This document shows positions 1 to 8,875 of a DNA stretch of 64,000 nucleotides, one piece after another (the stretch's first letter is position 1; each line of letters starts with the position of its first letter). A program made the translations under genes and the position numbers. This stretch comes from Actinoallomurus sp963823735 (lineage in GTDB: Bacteria > Actinomycetota > Actinomycetes > Streptosporangiales > Streptosporangiaceae), in assembly GCA_963823735.1 (NCBI GenBank), contig CAWGMO010000002.1, forward strand, positions 1,736,001-1,800,000, in the 5' to 3' direction. The notes beneath the pieces were generated by a model. It was not told the origin of the DNA and ran no database searches. It worked only from the letters and a program-made list of their open reading frames with translations.

Positions 1-153
1 GGCCCTCGCCTGAGACCTGAACGACGTGAGGCGAGCCGGAAGCCGTTCCGTCGACGCGGGTTCGCGTGCGGCTCACGTGGGCGTCGCCGGTCGGGGGGAC
101 TGAGCGGGGATCGTTCACCCTGTGAGTGGTGTCAGGGCGCCCGGGTCTCCGTC

Positions 154-1047
154 ATGGCGTTAAGCGTCGCGCTGGCGCTGTTCGGCGCGCTGCTGTTCGC
201 GGTCTCCGCCGCCTTGCAGCAGCATTCGGCGCGTTCGACGGCGCGGCGGCTGGCCCTGGACGCCGGTCTGGTCCGGCCGCCGATCCGGGGGCTGCTGGTA
301 CGCCTCACGCGCGAACCTCTCTGGTGGTTCGGCTGGCTGGCGGGCGTGGCGGGGTTCGGGGCTCAGGCGGTGGCCCTGCACCTGGGATCCATCGTCGTCG
401 TGCAGGCGCTCGTCGTCGCCCAGTTGCCGTTCGCGCTGCCGCTCAACTCGGTGTTCACCGGCCGACGGCCGCTGCGGCGGGACTGGGGCGGCGCGGTGGC
501 GGTGTGCGCGGGGCTGATCCTGCTGGTGGTCGTCCGTGGCGGGGTGCGGCAGGGCGCCGGGCAGCGGGCCGGGACATGGCTCGTGGCCGCGGCGGCGAGC
601 GGGCTGATCCTGCTGCTCCTGCTCGCCGCCCGCCTGCTGCGGTCGCACGCCCAGTCCCGTACGCTCGCGCTCGCCGTCGCGGCCGGGATCTGCTTCTGCG
701 TGACCGCCGTCTTCCTGGTGTTCGCCGGCGACGACGTGTCCCGGCGTGGCCTGGCCGCCGCCGTGTTCGGCCGGCCGGCGGCCGGGCTGTGCGTCTCGAC
801 GGTGGTGGGCATGATCCTGGTGCAGCACGCGTTCGCGGGAGGCTCGCTGCCGACCGCCCTGACCGCGATGACCATCACCGACCCGCTGGCGAGCTGGGTC
901 GCCGTCGTGCTGGTGTTCGGCGCCCGCCCGGCGATGAACCCGCGGACGCTGTGGGCGTGCGCGGCGGCGGCCGTGCTCATCGCCGCGGGCGTGGCGGCGC
1001 TGGCGACCTCGCCGACGTTGCGCGACCGCGGGCTACCGGACGGCTGA
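154..1047 (+). CDS. DMT-type multispanning membrane permease
   Basis: A 297-residue, almost entirely hydrophobic protein that I assign to the drug/metabolite transporter (EamA-like) superfamily. About nine or ten membrane segments can be drawn, separated by short Arg-rich loops. The start 'MALSVALALFGALLFAVSAA' leads straight into the first helix, as in actinobacterial DMT permeases. A sequence near residues 20-30 (ALQQHSARS) matches the polar loop after helix 1 in this group. The substrate cannot be read from sequence. The gene ends tail-to-tail with the downstream glycosyltransferase, overlapping it by 15 bp, so the two are independent units. An ATG was chosen because it immediately precedes the first helix. 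Confidence 0.75.
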   Translation: MALSVALALFGALLFAVSAALQQHSARSTARRLALDAGLVRPPIRGLLVRLTREPLWWFGWLAGVAGFGAQAVALHLGSIVVVQALVVAQLPFALPLNSVFTGRRPLRRDWGGAVAVCAGLILLVVVRGGVRQGAGQRAGTWLVAAAASGLILLLLLAARLLRSHAQSRTLALAVAAGICFCVTAVFLVFAGDDVSRRGLAAAVFGRPAAGLCVSTVVGMILVQHAFAGGSLPTALTAMTITDPLASWVAVVLVFGARPAMNPRTLWACAAAAVLIAAGVAALATSPTLRDRGLPDG

Positions 1048-2151
1048 GGTCCCGGCGATCGTCTCGTACCCGCGCAGTAATGCGGCGACGGTCTCGGTCC
1101 ACGGGTAGCGTTCGGCGGCGGTACGCGCGGCGGCGCGCCGCCGGTGTTCGGGCACCGAGTGGAGAGCGCGTACGGCCTCGGCCATGCCGGCGGGCGTGCC
1201 GTCGTACACCCTTCCGGAGTCCGGGCCGTCCAGCAGTTCACGCGCGGCGCCGTACGACGGCACCACGACCGGCGTCCCGCAGGCCAGCGCCTCCAATGTC
1301 GCCAGCCCGAACGTCTCCGCCGGGGACGGGAACAGCGCCACGTCGGCGCCCGCGACCCGCGCGGCCAGGGCGTTCCGGTCGGTGACGTGCCCGAGGAAGT
1401 CGACCGGCAGGCCACGGGAGCGGCGCCGTAGCCGCTCACGCTCCGGGCCGTCACCGATCACGACCAGCTCCGCCGGGACGCCCTGCTCGCAGAGCGCGCG
1501 CAGGCCGTCGATGGCGCGCTCCGGGCGTTTCTCCCGGGACAGTCGTGTCACCGTCACCAGGCGTACCGGCCGGTCACCGGCCGGCGCGGAGGGCGGCGCG
1601 GGCCGGAACGTGTCGAGGTCGACGCCGAGCGGAACCCGCCGTACGTCGCACGCGCCGATCCGCTCGAACTCGTCACCGGAGAAGGCGGAGGTGACGATGA
1701 CCTGGTCGGCGCGGCGCGCGAGCCGGCGGTTGACGGTGTCCGCCGCGGCGCGCAGCGGGAACCAGCGCGGCACCCGCGAGTACAGGATCGCGTCGAGGCG
1801 TTCGTGGGAGAACAGCACCAGCGGCACCCCACGGCGCCGGCTCCAGCGGGCCAGCCACAGGAGACTGATCTTGTCGCTGACCTCCAGTACGTCCGGTGGC
1901 CGCTCGTCGAGGAGGCGGCACACCTCCCGCCGTCCGGTCAGGATGCGATAGTCGCCGAGGCCGGGCAGGCTCAGGCCGCGTACGGTGACGCGCTGCCCGG
2001 AAGGCGTCTGTTCCACCGATCCGGTGCGCCCCGGCACGATGAGCACCCGCTCGTGACCGGACTCCTGGAAGCCATGGCCGGTCTGCTCCAGAGCGACGCG
2101 CTGCCCGCCCGACTTGGGCGCGTAGAAGTTGGCGACCTGAACGATTCTCAA
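1033..2151 (-). CDS. GT4-family glycosyltransferase
   Basis: A 372-residue GT-B-fold glycosyltransferase of the GT4 type. The N-terminal acceptor half contains 'NFYAPKSGGQ', typical of enzymes acting on lipid- or surface-linked acceptors. The C-terminal donor-binding half has 'VTRLSREKRPERAI' and the E-x7-E region 'PSPAETFGLATLEALACGTP'. The start is taken as a TTG that overlaps the stop of the upstream deacetylase (shared bases TTGA), which implies translational coupling. Open frame continues upstream of this TTG, but its translation there is the Arg/Gly/Pro-rich shadow of the deacetylase. It probably glycosylates a cell-envelope polymer or glycolipid. The specific sugar is unknown. Confidence 0.85.
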   Translation of the reverse strand: MRIVQVANFYAPKSGGQRVALEQTGHGFQESGHERVLIVPGRTGSVEQTPSGQRVTVRGLSLPGLGDYRILTGRREVCRLLDERPPDVLEVSDKISLLWLARWSRRRGVPLVLFSHERLDAILYSRVPRWFPLRAAADTVNRRLARRADQVIVTSAFSGDEFERIGACDVRRVPLGVDLDTFRPAPPSAPAGDRPVRLVTVTRLSREKRPERAIDGLRALCEQGVPAELVVIGDGPERERLRRRSRGLPVDFLGHVTDRNALAARVAGADVALFPSPAETFGLATLEALACGTPVVVPSYGAARELLDGPDSGRVYDGTPAGMAEAVRALHSVPEHRRRAAARTAAERYPWTETVAALLRGYETIAGTSAVR

Positions 2152-2900
2152 TGCGCACCCGCGGCTTCCGGCACGACATCCGAGTACGTGACCGCCCGCC
2201 CGCCGGCCGCGAGCACCGCCTCGATCGCGCGCAGCGTGGCGTCCCGCAGCGCCGGCCGTGCCAGGTCGTCGGGGTGCAGCGCGATACGGACCAGGCCGCC
2301 GCGGTTCGCGCTCCACCGGGCCCACCGGCCCATGAGCGCGGCGCCCAGCCGCTCCCCCGTACCGCCGGGCCGGTGGGAGAGGGCGAACCCGCGCCGCGTC
2401 CGCCCGCTCCTGAGGTCGAGCACGCCGAAGTGGGAGGTGGTGTACCGGTAGCCGACCTGGCGCAGGGCCCGGTTGGTGGCGGCTGAGGCCAGCCAGCCCG
2501 GCGGCGTGAACCCGTACGTGGTCAGGCCGAACTCCCTGAACACCGCGCGGCCGTCCATCAGCCGGTCGGCCGCCTGATCCTCGTCGAGGGCCCCGAACTC
2601 CGCCGCGCCCCGTGCCACCATCCGTCCCGCCAGCCGGCGCGGCCACGCCCCTTCCGGTCCGGCCGTGTGGGCCCACCCGTGCATGACCAGCTCGTCGCCG
2701 CCCACGGCCCTGGCCCGCAGCACGCCGGCGTACTCGGGCGCGTCGGTGAGGGAGGTGCCGCGCCACGGCCCGGGGATCACCAGCAGCGAGACCGGGATCC
2801 CGAGCGAGTCGGCGTCCGCGCACCAGCGCCGTGTCTGATCGGCCGTGGCCGGAGCGACGTCGTGCACGCTCACCACCAACCGTGTCCCGCGCCCGGCCAT
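2148..2900 (-). CDS. DUF2334-type polysaccharide deacetylase-like protein
   Basis: A predicted 250-residue protein of the NodB-like deacetylase fold (DUF2334 subgroup). It opens with 'LVVSVHDVAPAT', where the HD pair matches the first metal-binding motif. 'MHGWAH' and 'GFTPPGW' follow as the second and third motifs, and a His-rich segment near the C-terminus closes the active site. The ATG was chosen because the homology begins six residues later; an in-frame ATG 33 bp upstream is also possible and has a purine-rich stretch after it. It is translationally coupled to the glycosyltransferase, which suggests the two modify the same cell-surface sugar, one transferring and one deacetylating. No signal peptide is visible, so it may act at the cytoplasmic face. 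Confidence 0.8.
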   Translation of the reverse strand: MAGRGTRLVVSVHDVAPATADQTRRWCADADSLGIPVSLLVIPGPWRGTSLTDAPEYAGVLRARAVGGDELVMHGWAHTAGPEGAWPRRLAGRMVARGAAEFGALDEDQAADRLMDGRAVFREFGLTTYGFTPPGWLASAATNRALRQVGYRYTTSHFGVLDLRSGRTRRGFALSHRPGGTGERLGAALMGRWARWSANRGGLVRIALHPDDLARPALRDATLRAIEAVLAAGGRAVTYSDVVPEAAGAH

Positions 2901-3238
2901 CGCCGTTCCCCGTCCCTTGTGTTCTCCTCGCATGATCTGGCGATCGTCACTACGCCGCGTGACTCCGCCCCTGCGACGCGGTACCGCCGCGGGGAACATT
3001 GAACGAACGTCGGTGGCTCGGGGCCGTCGCTCGCCCGGTTTGCGAATTCTTTGCAATCCCTCCTGGATCGCATTCGCCACCTCCCAACTGCGCGTTTTCG
3101 CTTTTCTGACGAAAACGGCTTGCCGGCCATGACTCGTTTACAAATTCGCCCTTCCACGACTTTCTACGCGCATGGTCTTATACGTACGCAAACCCCCCGT
3201 GAGCTCCCTATGAGGCGTCACCTGACGAGGAGTTACGT
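2901..3238. other. Divergent intergenic region
   Basis: This 338-bp gap separates the leftward deacetylase/glycosyltransferase pair from the rightward phospholipase D-like gene. It is less GC-rich than its surroundings and should carry promoters in both directions. A TTATAC hexamer near 3178 is a weak -10 candidate for the rightward gene. A GAGGAG ribosome-binding site lies just before the ATG at 3239. No credible open reading frame or long palindrome was seen. Confidence 0.5.
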
Positions 3239-4231
3239 ATGTTGAGGAACGTTCTCGGCCGCATTGGCATCGCGGTGGCGGCCGGCAGCGCGGTACTCGT
3301 GACGGCCGCCCCCGCGAACGCCGCCACTTACACCGCGTTCGCCTTCTCCCAAAGTGGTGGCCAGCCGACCATCGACGACTTCATCGACTCGGCCACCACC
3401 TCCCTCGACATGACCATGTACGAGCTGGAGGACACCACGGCCGTCAACGACCTCATAGCCCTGAAGAACAAGGGCGTCACGGTGCGGGTCATCCTGGACC
3501 GCCAGCACCAGAGCGCCAACGGCTCGGCGTACAACGCGCTGACGGGCGCGGGTGTCGGCGTGGTGTGGTCGCCGTCCGCCTTCGTCTACACCCACCAGAA
3601 GACCATCACGGTGAACGGCGCCAAGTCCCTGGTCCTCACCGGCAACCTGACCTCCCAGTACTACTCCACCAGCCGCGACTACGGCGTGTTCACCGATGAC
3701 ACCCGCGACGTCGCCGCGATCGAGAAGGTCTTCAACGCGGACTACGCCGGCACCTCGATCACGCCGACCGACGGCGACCACCTGCTCTGGTCGCCGACGG
3801 ACGCCCGCAACCGCCTGCTCACCGTGATCAACGGCGCCACCAAGACGCTTGACGTGGAGGAGCTCGAGTTCAGCGACCCTGTGGTGATCAACGCCATCGT
3901 GGCGAGGGCGCGGGCCGGTGTGCGCGTACGGGTGGTCCTGGAGGATCCGGCCGGCTACTCAAGCCAGGTGTCACAGGTCAAGGCGGCGGGCGGCACCGTC
4001 GCCGGATACTCCGACCCGAACGGCTTCTACATCCACGCCAAGGCCATGGTCGCCGACTACGGCCTGTCCACGCAGCAGGTCGAGGCGGGCTCCATGAACC
4101 TCAGCAGCAACTCCCTGGACGGCAACCGGGAGCTGGGCATCATCCTCACCGGCACCGGAGTGGCCCAGTCCACGGCCACCACCGTTGAGACCACCTTCAA
4201 CGGCGACTACGCCGGCGGCACGGCCGCCTGA
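3239..4231 (+). CDS. Secreted phospholipase D-like (HKD) protein
   Basis: A 330-residue exported protein with a Sec signal peptide ending near 'PANAAT' (about residue 29). It contains two phospholipase D superfamily repeats. The second repeat has a complete H-x-K-x4-D motif (H266, K268, D273). The first has H119 and K121, but position 126, normally Asp, is Asn ('THQKTITVNG'). The superfamily hydrolyses phosphodiester bonds in phospholipids or nucleic acids through a phosphohistidine intermediate formed by the paired His residues, both of which are present. The length suits a compact bacterial PLD or Nuc-like enzyme. A strong GAGGAG precedes the start. The gene is monocistronic and followed by a clear hairpin terminator. 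Substrate is not decided by sequence. Confidence 0.85.
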   Translation: MLRNVLGRIGIAVAAGSAVLVTAAPANAATYTAFAFSQSGGQPTIDDFIDSATTSLDMTMYELEDTTAVNDLIALKNKGVTVRVILDRQHQSANGSAYNALTGAGVGVVWSPSAFVYTHQKTITVNGAKSLVLTGNLTSQYYSTSRDYGVFTDDTRDVAAIEKVFNADYAGTSITPTDGDHLLWSPTDARNRLLTVINGATKTLDVEELEFSDPVVINAIVARARAGVRVRVVLEDPAGYSSQVSQVKAAGGTVAGYSDPNGFYIHAKAMVADYGLSTQQVEAGSMNLSSNSLDGNRELGIILTGTGVAQSTATTVETTFNGDYAGGTAA

Positions 4232-4235
4232 CCCG

Positions 4236-4267
4236 GATGCCCGCGGCGACCTCCCGCCGCGGGCATC
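4236..4267 (+). terminator. Hairpin terminator after the PLD-like gene
   Basis: A perfect 13-bp inverted repeat (GATGCCCGCGGCG and its complement) with a 6-base loop begins four bases after the PLD stop codon. There is no T run, as is common for GC-rich actinobacterial terminators. It also argues against placing the next gene's start upstream of this hairpin. Confidence 0.7.
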
Positions 4268-4329
4268 TTCGTCCGGCTCCGGCGCGTAGCCTCTGCGCAT
4301 GCGAATCGCGCGTTCTGGGGGGAATCTCG

Positions 4330-4674
4330 GTGGCTGACGCCGACGACGTGCGCCGGCTGGCGCTGGGTCTGCCCGACGTGGTGGAGATCGACAGTGACGG
4401 CTTCGACTTCCGGGTGGCCGGCAAGGGGTTCATCTGGTCCTATCCCGAGCGTACGCCGGGGCGGCCACGGCTGATCCGGATCGACATCGCGGTGCTCTAC
4501 GTCGGCGACGAGGCCGAGAAACAGGCCCTTCTCCTCGGCGAGCCCGACCTCTTCTTCACCACGCCCGGCTACGACGGGCTGCCGCTGGTCATGCTGCGGC
4601 TGGAGGAGGTGACGTCCGAACGGCTGACGGAGCTCGTGACCGACGCTTGGCGGATGCGCGCACCGGACGCGTGA
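4330..4674 (+). CDS. MmcQ/YjbR-family protein
   Basis: A 114-residue protein of the MmcQ/YjbR (CyaY-like fold) family, which are small DNA-binding-type domains of unclear role. Typical features are the opening 'DDVRRLALGLPDVVEI', the central 'KGFIWSYPER' and the closing 'LTELVTDAWRMRAP'. The GTG start is preferred because it sits behind a GGGGGAA ribosome-binding site and gives the usual family length. The only upstream ATG in frame lies inside the preceding gene's terminator. It is a single gene, convergent with the secreted glucanase. Confidence 0.8.
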   Translation: MADADDVRRLALGLPDVVEIDSDGFDFRVAGKGFIWSYPERTPGRPRLIRIDIAVLYVGDEAEKQALLLGEPDLFFTTPGYDGLPLVMLRLEEVTSERLTELVTDAWRMRAPDA

Positions 4675-4747
4675 GGACGCCGAGACCTCGGGCGTCGTCG
4701 CCATCGCCGACGACGGCCACGTCGCCGTCCTCGGCTGGGGCTGAAGG

Positions 4748-4773
4748 GGGCGCGCCGGTCGCCCGGCGCGCCC
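4748..4773. terminator. Bidirectional hairpin between convergent genes
   Basis: A perfect 11-bp stem (GGGCGCGCCGG and its complement) with a TCGC loop lies six bases beyond the stop of the leftward glucanase and downstream of the YjbR-type gene. The 70 bp before it encode a short in-frame tail ending 'VAVLGWG', possibly a decayed gene end. Confidence 0.7.
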
Positions 4774-4778
4774 TCCGC

Positions 4779-6842
4779 TCAGCTTCCGTAGACCTGGAAC
4801 TCCCAGAGGGAGTCGCCGTACTGGGTCGCCCGCGCGGTGCCGTACACGCGGATGTAGCGGCCCGACCCGGTGAGGTCGAGCGTCTGTGTGCCGCCGGTTC
4901 CGGTGGTGGTCGAGTAGATGGTCGTCCAGGTGCTCGCGTTGTTCGACACCTGGATCTGGTACGCGGTGGCGTACGCGGTCTCCCAGTTCAGGGTCGCCTT
5001 GCAGATGGAGCGCGTGCTCCCGAGGTCGACCTGGAGCCACTGCGGGTCACCGAAGCCCGACGACCAGCGGGTGCCGAGGTCCCCGTCGACCGCGGACGAC
5101 GCCGGGAAGGCCACCGACTCCTGTGACGACGCCGTGGCCGTACGCCCCTGCGCGATGTTCGTCGCGGAGCAGCCGCCACCGCCGGAGCTCACGGTCCACG
5201 TGAAGGAGGCCGAGCCGCTCGCGCCGGTGGCGTCCTTGGCGGTGACGGTGACGTTCGAGGTTCCGGGCGCGGTCGGGGTACCGGAGATCAGGCCGGTGGA
5301 CGAGTTGATCGACAGCCCGGCGGGCAGGCCCGTGGCGCTGTAGGTGAGCGTCTGGCCGGACGCCGAGTCGGTCGCGTGGACCTGAAGGTTCGCGGCGGTG
5401 CCGACCGTGGAGCTCTGGTTGCCGGGGCCGGTCACCGTGACGGTGTGGCCGCCACCGCCTCCGGTGGGCAGGGTCCACTGCTGCTGTGCCGAACCGGTGC
5501 AGGTCTCGATGTCGAGCCGGGAGCCCGTGTTGCCGCCGGGGTCGGTCAGGCAGAGGCCGGAGTTGGGGTTGAGCAGCTCGCCGTTGGCCTGATGGGTCCA
5601 CCCTTGGGCGTTCGTGCCGTTGCAGGGATACCAGTCGACGTTGGTGCCGCTGGTCGTCCCGGCGCTGACCACGTCGAGACAGCCGCCCTGGACCCGTACG
5701 GTGTTGTCGCTGTACGCCGACCAGGTCTGCCCGGCGCTGCCGTCGCACCCGGCGACGCCGATCGGGTTCCCTTCGGTGTTGAGGGAGTTCCGGTTCGTCA
5801 GGCACAGGCTGTTGATGCCCTTCACCGTGCCCGTCGCGGTCGGGGTTCCGGGCGGCGTGGAGTTGCCGCCCTGCTCGTACACGGCCACGTAGCCGACGCT
5901 CATCGAGGCGCCGGACGAGGTGGCGGCCGACGGCGACGTGCAGCCGCAGACCCCGTCGGGGTAGTTGCCGCCCATCGCCAGGTCCCAGATGATGAAGAAC
6001 CCGTGGTCGATGGCCTGCTGCCAGGCGGTGGTGCCGACCGAGGCCTCGGTGATCGTGCTCTCGACCGTGCCGTCCATCAGGAACTGCAGGGTCTCCGCGC
6101 TCGTGTTGGTCCGGTCGATGATCACCGAGTACGTGTGGTAGCCGGTCTGGCAGGTCGAGCCGGCGCCCGGGCAGGAGATCAGCGCGTGGCCGGGGCTGTT
6201 GGCCGCGTCGTGGAGGGTCTGCGAGGCCTGGTTCAGGCCGTTGACGTCCTCCATCATGTCGATCTCACCGGAGGTGGGCCAGCCGCCGCCGGCGCGCATC
6301 GGCGAGCCCAGCGCCCAGAACGCCGGCCAGTACCCGAGGCCGTTCGCCGGGTTGGGCTGCTGGATCTTGGCGGTCATCTCCATCTTGCCGCCGGCCGGGG
6401 CCTGGAAGTCCTCGCGGGTGCTCTCCAGCCGGGCCGAGGTCCAGGTGCCGCCGTTGTCGATGGCCTTGAGGACCAGGTGGCCGTTCCCGTCCAGGTACGA
6501 GTTGGCGGTGGAGCTGGTCGTCTGCTCCTTCTCCCCCGTGCCGTAGCCGGTGCCGATGTCATAGAACCAGTTCGACGCGGCGGGCGGCGAGCCGGCGGCG
6601 CCGGCGAAGTCGTCGCTGAACACGGTCGTCCAGCCGGACGGAGGCGGCGGAACGGTGTCGGCGTACGCCGAAGGGGCGGCCGTGGTCACGACACTGCCCA
6701 GGCAGGCTCCCACCAGAGCCAGCGTGGCCAGGATCGAACGCCGCCTGAGCGAGATCGACGCGCGTACGGCGCGGGCGCACCTGATGATCACCTCCCTCGA
6801 CGAGCTCCGGGGGCGGGGTGGCGATGCGGTGGCGGATGCCAT
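4779..6842 (-). CDS. Secreted GH16 beta-glucanase with ricin, Ig-like and discoidin domains
   Basis: A 687-residue modular extracellular glycosidase. Residues 1-62 form a long export signal with an RRRS-I-L segment, possibly Tat-type, ending at AYA-DT. Residues 70-325 are a GH16 laminarinase-like catalytic domain with the signature 'SGEIDMMEDV', giving nucleophile E193 and acid/base E198. A ricin-type beta-trefoil follows (about 335-458), then a Gly-rich linker, an Ig-like putative sugar-binding repeat (about 466-552), another Gly linker and a C-terminal F5/8-type (discoidin, CBM32-like) domain (about 560-687). The family cleaves beta-1,3 or mixed-linkage glucans, so fungal or algal wall glucan is the likely substrate. 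An AGGAGA site precedes the ATG. It has its own promoter region. Confidence 0.9.
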   Translation of the reverse strand: MASATASPPRPRSSSREVIIRCARAVRASISLRRRSILATLALVGACLGSVVTTAAPSAYADTVPPPPSGWTTVFSDDFAGAAGSPPAASNWFYDIGTGYGTGEKEQTTSSTANSYLDGNGHLVLKAIDNGGTWTSARLESTREDFQAPAGGKMEMTAKIQQPNPANGLGYWPAFWALGSPMRAGGGWPTSGEIDMMEDVNGLNQASQTLHDAANSPGHALISCPGAGSTCQTGYHTYSVIIDRTNTSAETLQFLMDGTVESTITEASVGTTAWQQAIDHGFFIIWDLAMGGNYPDGVCGCTSPSAATSSGASMSVGYVAVYEQGGNSTPPGTPTATGTVKGINSLCLTNRNSLNTEGNPIGVAGCDGSAGQTWSAYSDNTVRVQGGCLDVVSAGTTSGTNVDWYPCNGTNAQGWTHQANGELLNPNSGLCLTDPGGNTGSRLDIETCTGSAQQQWTLPTGGGGGHTVTVTGPGNQSSTVGTAANLQVHATDSASGQTLTYSATGLPAGLSINSSTGLISGTPTAPGTSNVTVTAKDATGASGSASFTWTVSSGGGGCSATNIAQGRTATASSQESVAFPASSAVDGDLGTRWSSGFGDPQWLQVDLGSTRSICKATLNWETAYATAYQIQVSNNASTWTTIYSTTTGTGGTQTLDLTGSGRYIRVYGTARATQYGDSLWEFQVYGS

Positions 6843-7042
6843 GGAAGTCTCCTGGTGTGCCGAGGCGGAGGGTCTCGGAGAGCGCTCTCTGACGCGTACG
6901 GTCGGCTCGTTCGGAGCTTCTGTCAAGCCTAAATTTAAGGGCAAGATGTTCGCGCGGCGGTCACATGGGGCGTCAGAGCGAGCCGCGGGCGGCGAACTGC
7001 GCACGTCGCCGTCGACGCGCCCTGTTGATCAAGCTCGGGTGC

Positions 7043-8263
7043 TCACCCGGTGACCTCGTCGCGCGTGCGGAGTTCGCCGGCCCCTGCTTCGGGCGTGGAC
7101 GGGGTCAGGTGACGGTAGCCCGCCGCCAGCAGGAGCACGGTGGCGCCCACGCCGGCCACTCCGCCGGTGGCCGCCCAGTGGATGCCCGAGTGGTCCAGGA
7201 TCACGCCGACGACCGCGGAGCCCAGTGAGTTTCCGGCCGCGAACAGCGTCACCAGCCAGGCGAACGCCTCGGTGGTGGTGCCGGCCGGGGCCAGGTCGCC
7301 GATCAGCATGAACGTCGTGGCCAGGAGCGGTGCCAGGAACATTCCGGTGAGCAGCATCAGGCCGGCCATGTACGGCGGGGCCGGGACCAGGGCCAGCGGT
7401 GCGTAGCCGATGACCAGGCCGGTGGCGAACAGCAGGGCGCGTTCGCGCGGCGGGATGCGCCACTTCACCGCGCCGTACGCCAGTACGCCGACCAGTGAGG
7501 CGAAGGCGTTGAGCGTCAGCAGGATCGGCGCGCCGCCGGGCACGTGGTGGCGCTCGCAGTACGAGACGACGACCATGTTGAGGGTGCCGATGGCGAAGCC
7601 GGCGCCGGACATGGCGACCAGCAGGAACACCAGGCCCCGGTCACGGAGCGGGCCCAGCCAGTGCGGGTCGTGGTCGGTCGTGGCCCAGTCGCGGGCCGGG
7701 CGTGCGGCCGCGAACATGAGTACGCCGCCCAGCACCAGGGCCACCTGCGCCCAGAGCGCGGCGACCGGGGCGATGAGGGCGACGCAGATCGCGACGGCGA
7801 TCGGGCCGGCCACGAACACGAGTTCCTGCGCCGCCGAGTCGACCGCGTACGCGCCTTCGAGCTGCTCACCGGGGAGGATGTGCGGCCACAGGGTCCGCAG
7901 GCAGGCCTCCAGCGGCGGGTTCAGCGCACCCGCCAGCAGCGCGCCGGCGATGACCGTGGCGTGGCGACCCGGCGCGGCGGCGATCATGGCGAAGCCGGCG
8001 GCGCACAGGACGGCCGTGGGCACGAGCACCTTCAGCTGACCGATCCGGTCGACGATGCGGCCCAGGATCGGGGAGACGACGGCGGAGGCGATGGCGTACG
8101 AGCCGACCGCCGAGCCGACGAACGCGTAGCCGGCGCCGGCCTTCCGCAGGGTCAGCGGGATGGCGATCGCCGCCATCGCCATGGGCAGCCGGCCGAGCCA
8201 GCTTCCTACCAGCAACTGGATGAAGTACGGCATGCGCAACAGGCGCAGATAACTCACTGGCAC
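7043..8263 (-). CDS. MFS transporter
   Basis: A 406-residue major facilitator protein with about twelve membrane helices. The loop after helix 2 carries 'GRIVDRIGQLKVLV', the usual MFS loop motif, and Gly/Ala-rich helices 4 and 5 resemble drug or metabolite exporters. It starts at GTG; a second in-frame GTG six bases downstream sits closer to the GGGGGG ribosome-binding site and may be the true start. A damaged TetR-family regulator lies immediately beside it on the same strand, which may be the remains of its former repressor. Substrate is unknown. Confidence 0.8.
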   Translation of the reverse strand: MPVSYLRLLRMPYFIQLLVGSWLGRLPMAMAAIAIPLTLRKAGAGYAFVGSAVGSYAIASAVVSPILGRIVDRIGQLKVLVPTAVLCAAGFAMIAAAPGRHATVIAGALLAGALNPPLEACLRTLWPHILPGEQLEGAYAVDSAAQELVFVAGPIAVAICVALIAPVAALWAQVALVLGGVLMFAAARPARDWATTDHDPHWLGPLRDRGLVFLLVAMSGAGFAIGTLNMVVVSYCERHHVPGGAPILLTLNAFASLVGVLAYGAVKWRIPPRERALLFATGLVIGYAPLALVPAPPYMAGLMLLTGMFLAPLLATTFMLIGDLAPAGTTTEAFAWLVTLFAAGNSLGSAVVGVILDHSGIHWAATGGVAGVGATVLLLAAGYRHLTPSTPEAGAGELRTRDEVTG

Positions 8264-8318
8264 CCCCCGGATTCGGAGCAGGGTACCTCAGCGATGTCCG
8301 CGCGGCATTTGAATTTTC

Positions 8319-8640
8319 TCACCGGCCGACGGCGTCGATGAGCAGGTCGACGAGCCGTCCGGCGAGGTCGCGCTGATCCGCGTCTCCGGCGATGAGCGTC
8401 ACGCCGCCGAGGCCCATCAGCACGTCGCCCGGGTCGACGTCGGAGCGGATCGTGCCGTCCGTCACCCCTGCCGCCATCAGTGCCGTCAGGGCCTGGGTGA
8501 GCAGGTCACGGGTCTGCATCCGCAGGTCGCCCTGGGTGACGAGGATGGCGTGGAAGGCGTCGGCCATGCCGTGTTCGGTGGCCATGTAGTCGACGAAGTG
8601 GTCCATCCAGGCGCGCAGGGCCTCGATGGCGGGGGCGGCC
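8319..8640 (-). pseudogene. TetR-family regulator, C-terminal fragment
   Basis: The readable frame encodes about 106 residues matching only the C-terminal ligand-binding half of a TetR regulator, including 'VTQGDLRMQTRDLLTQALTA' and the ending 'RLVDLLIDAVGR'. The helix-turn-helix N-terminus is absent. Upstream the frame meets a TAG at the point where a different broken gene (SDR) begins on the other strand. A deletion or recombination event therefore removed the 5' half. It cannot bind DNA as it stands. Confidence 0.65.
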
Positions 8641-8864
8641 TACAGCCAGTCCAAGACCGCGGGCGTCCTGTTCGCCGTCGAGGCGGCCAAGCGCTGGGCA
8701 CCGGACCGTAGCGCCGTGAACGCCCTGAAGCCGGGCCGCATCACCGCGACCAACCTGTCCCGGTACAGCACCGCCGCGGTGTCGCCGCGTACGCCCTGGA
8801 CCCCGAGAAGGCCACCCGCCTGTGGCGGCTCTCCCTCGACCTGCTCGCCCGCGCCGGCGGATAG
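8638..8864 (+). pseudogene. Short-chain dehydrogenase/reductase remnant
   Basis: The sequence begins abruptly with the SDR catalytic segment A-Y-S-Q-S-K (Y-x3-K) followed by 'ALKPGRITATNLSR'. After an internal disruption the expected SDR ending 'GVAAYALDPEKATRLW' appears in another frame and stops at TAG. The Rossmann nucleotide-binding N-terminus is missing. The 5' end abuts the broken TetR fragment on the opposite strand, so the two form one deletion scar. Confidence 0.65.
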
Positions 8865-8875
8865 AGCGGCAGCCC

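Noticed and set aside
5376..6932. Long rightward reading frame opposite the GH16 gene
   Set aside because: It is extremely rich in Gly, Arg, Val and Ala with no domain pattern. It is the antisense shadow of a highly GC-biased coding sequence.
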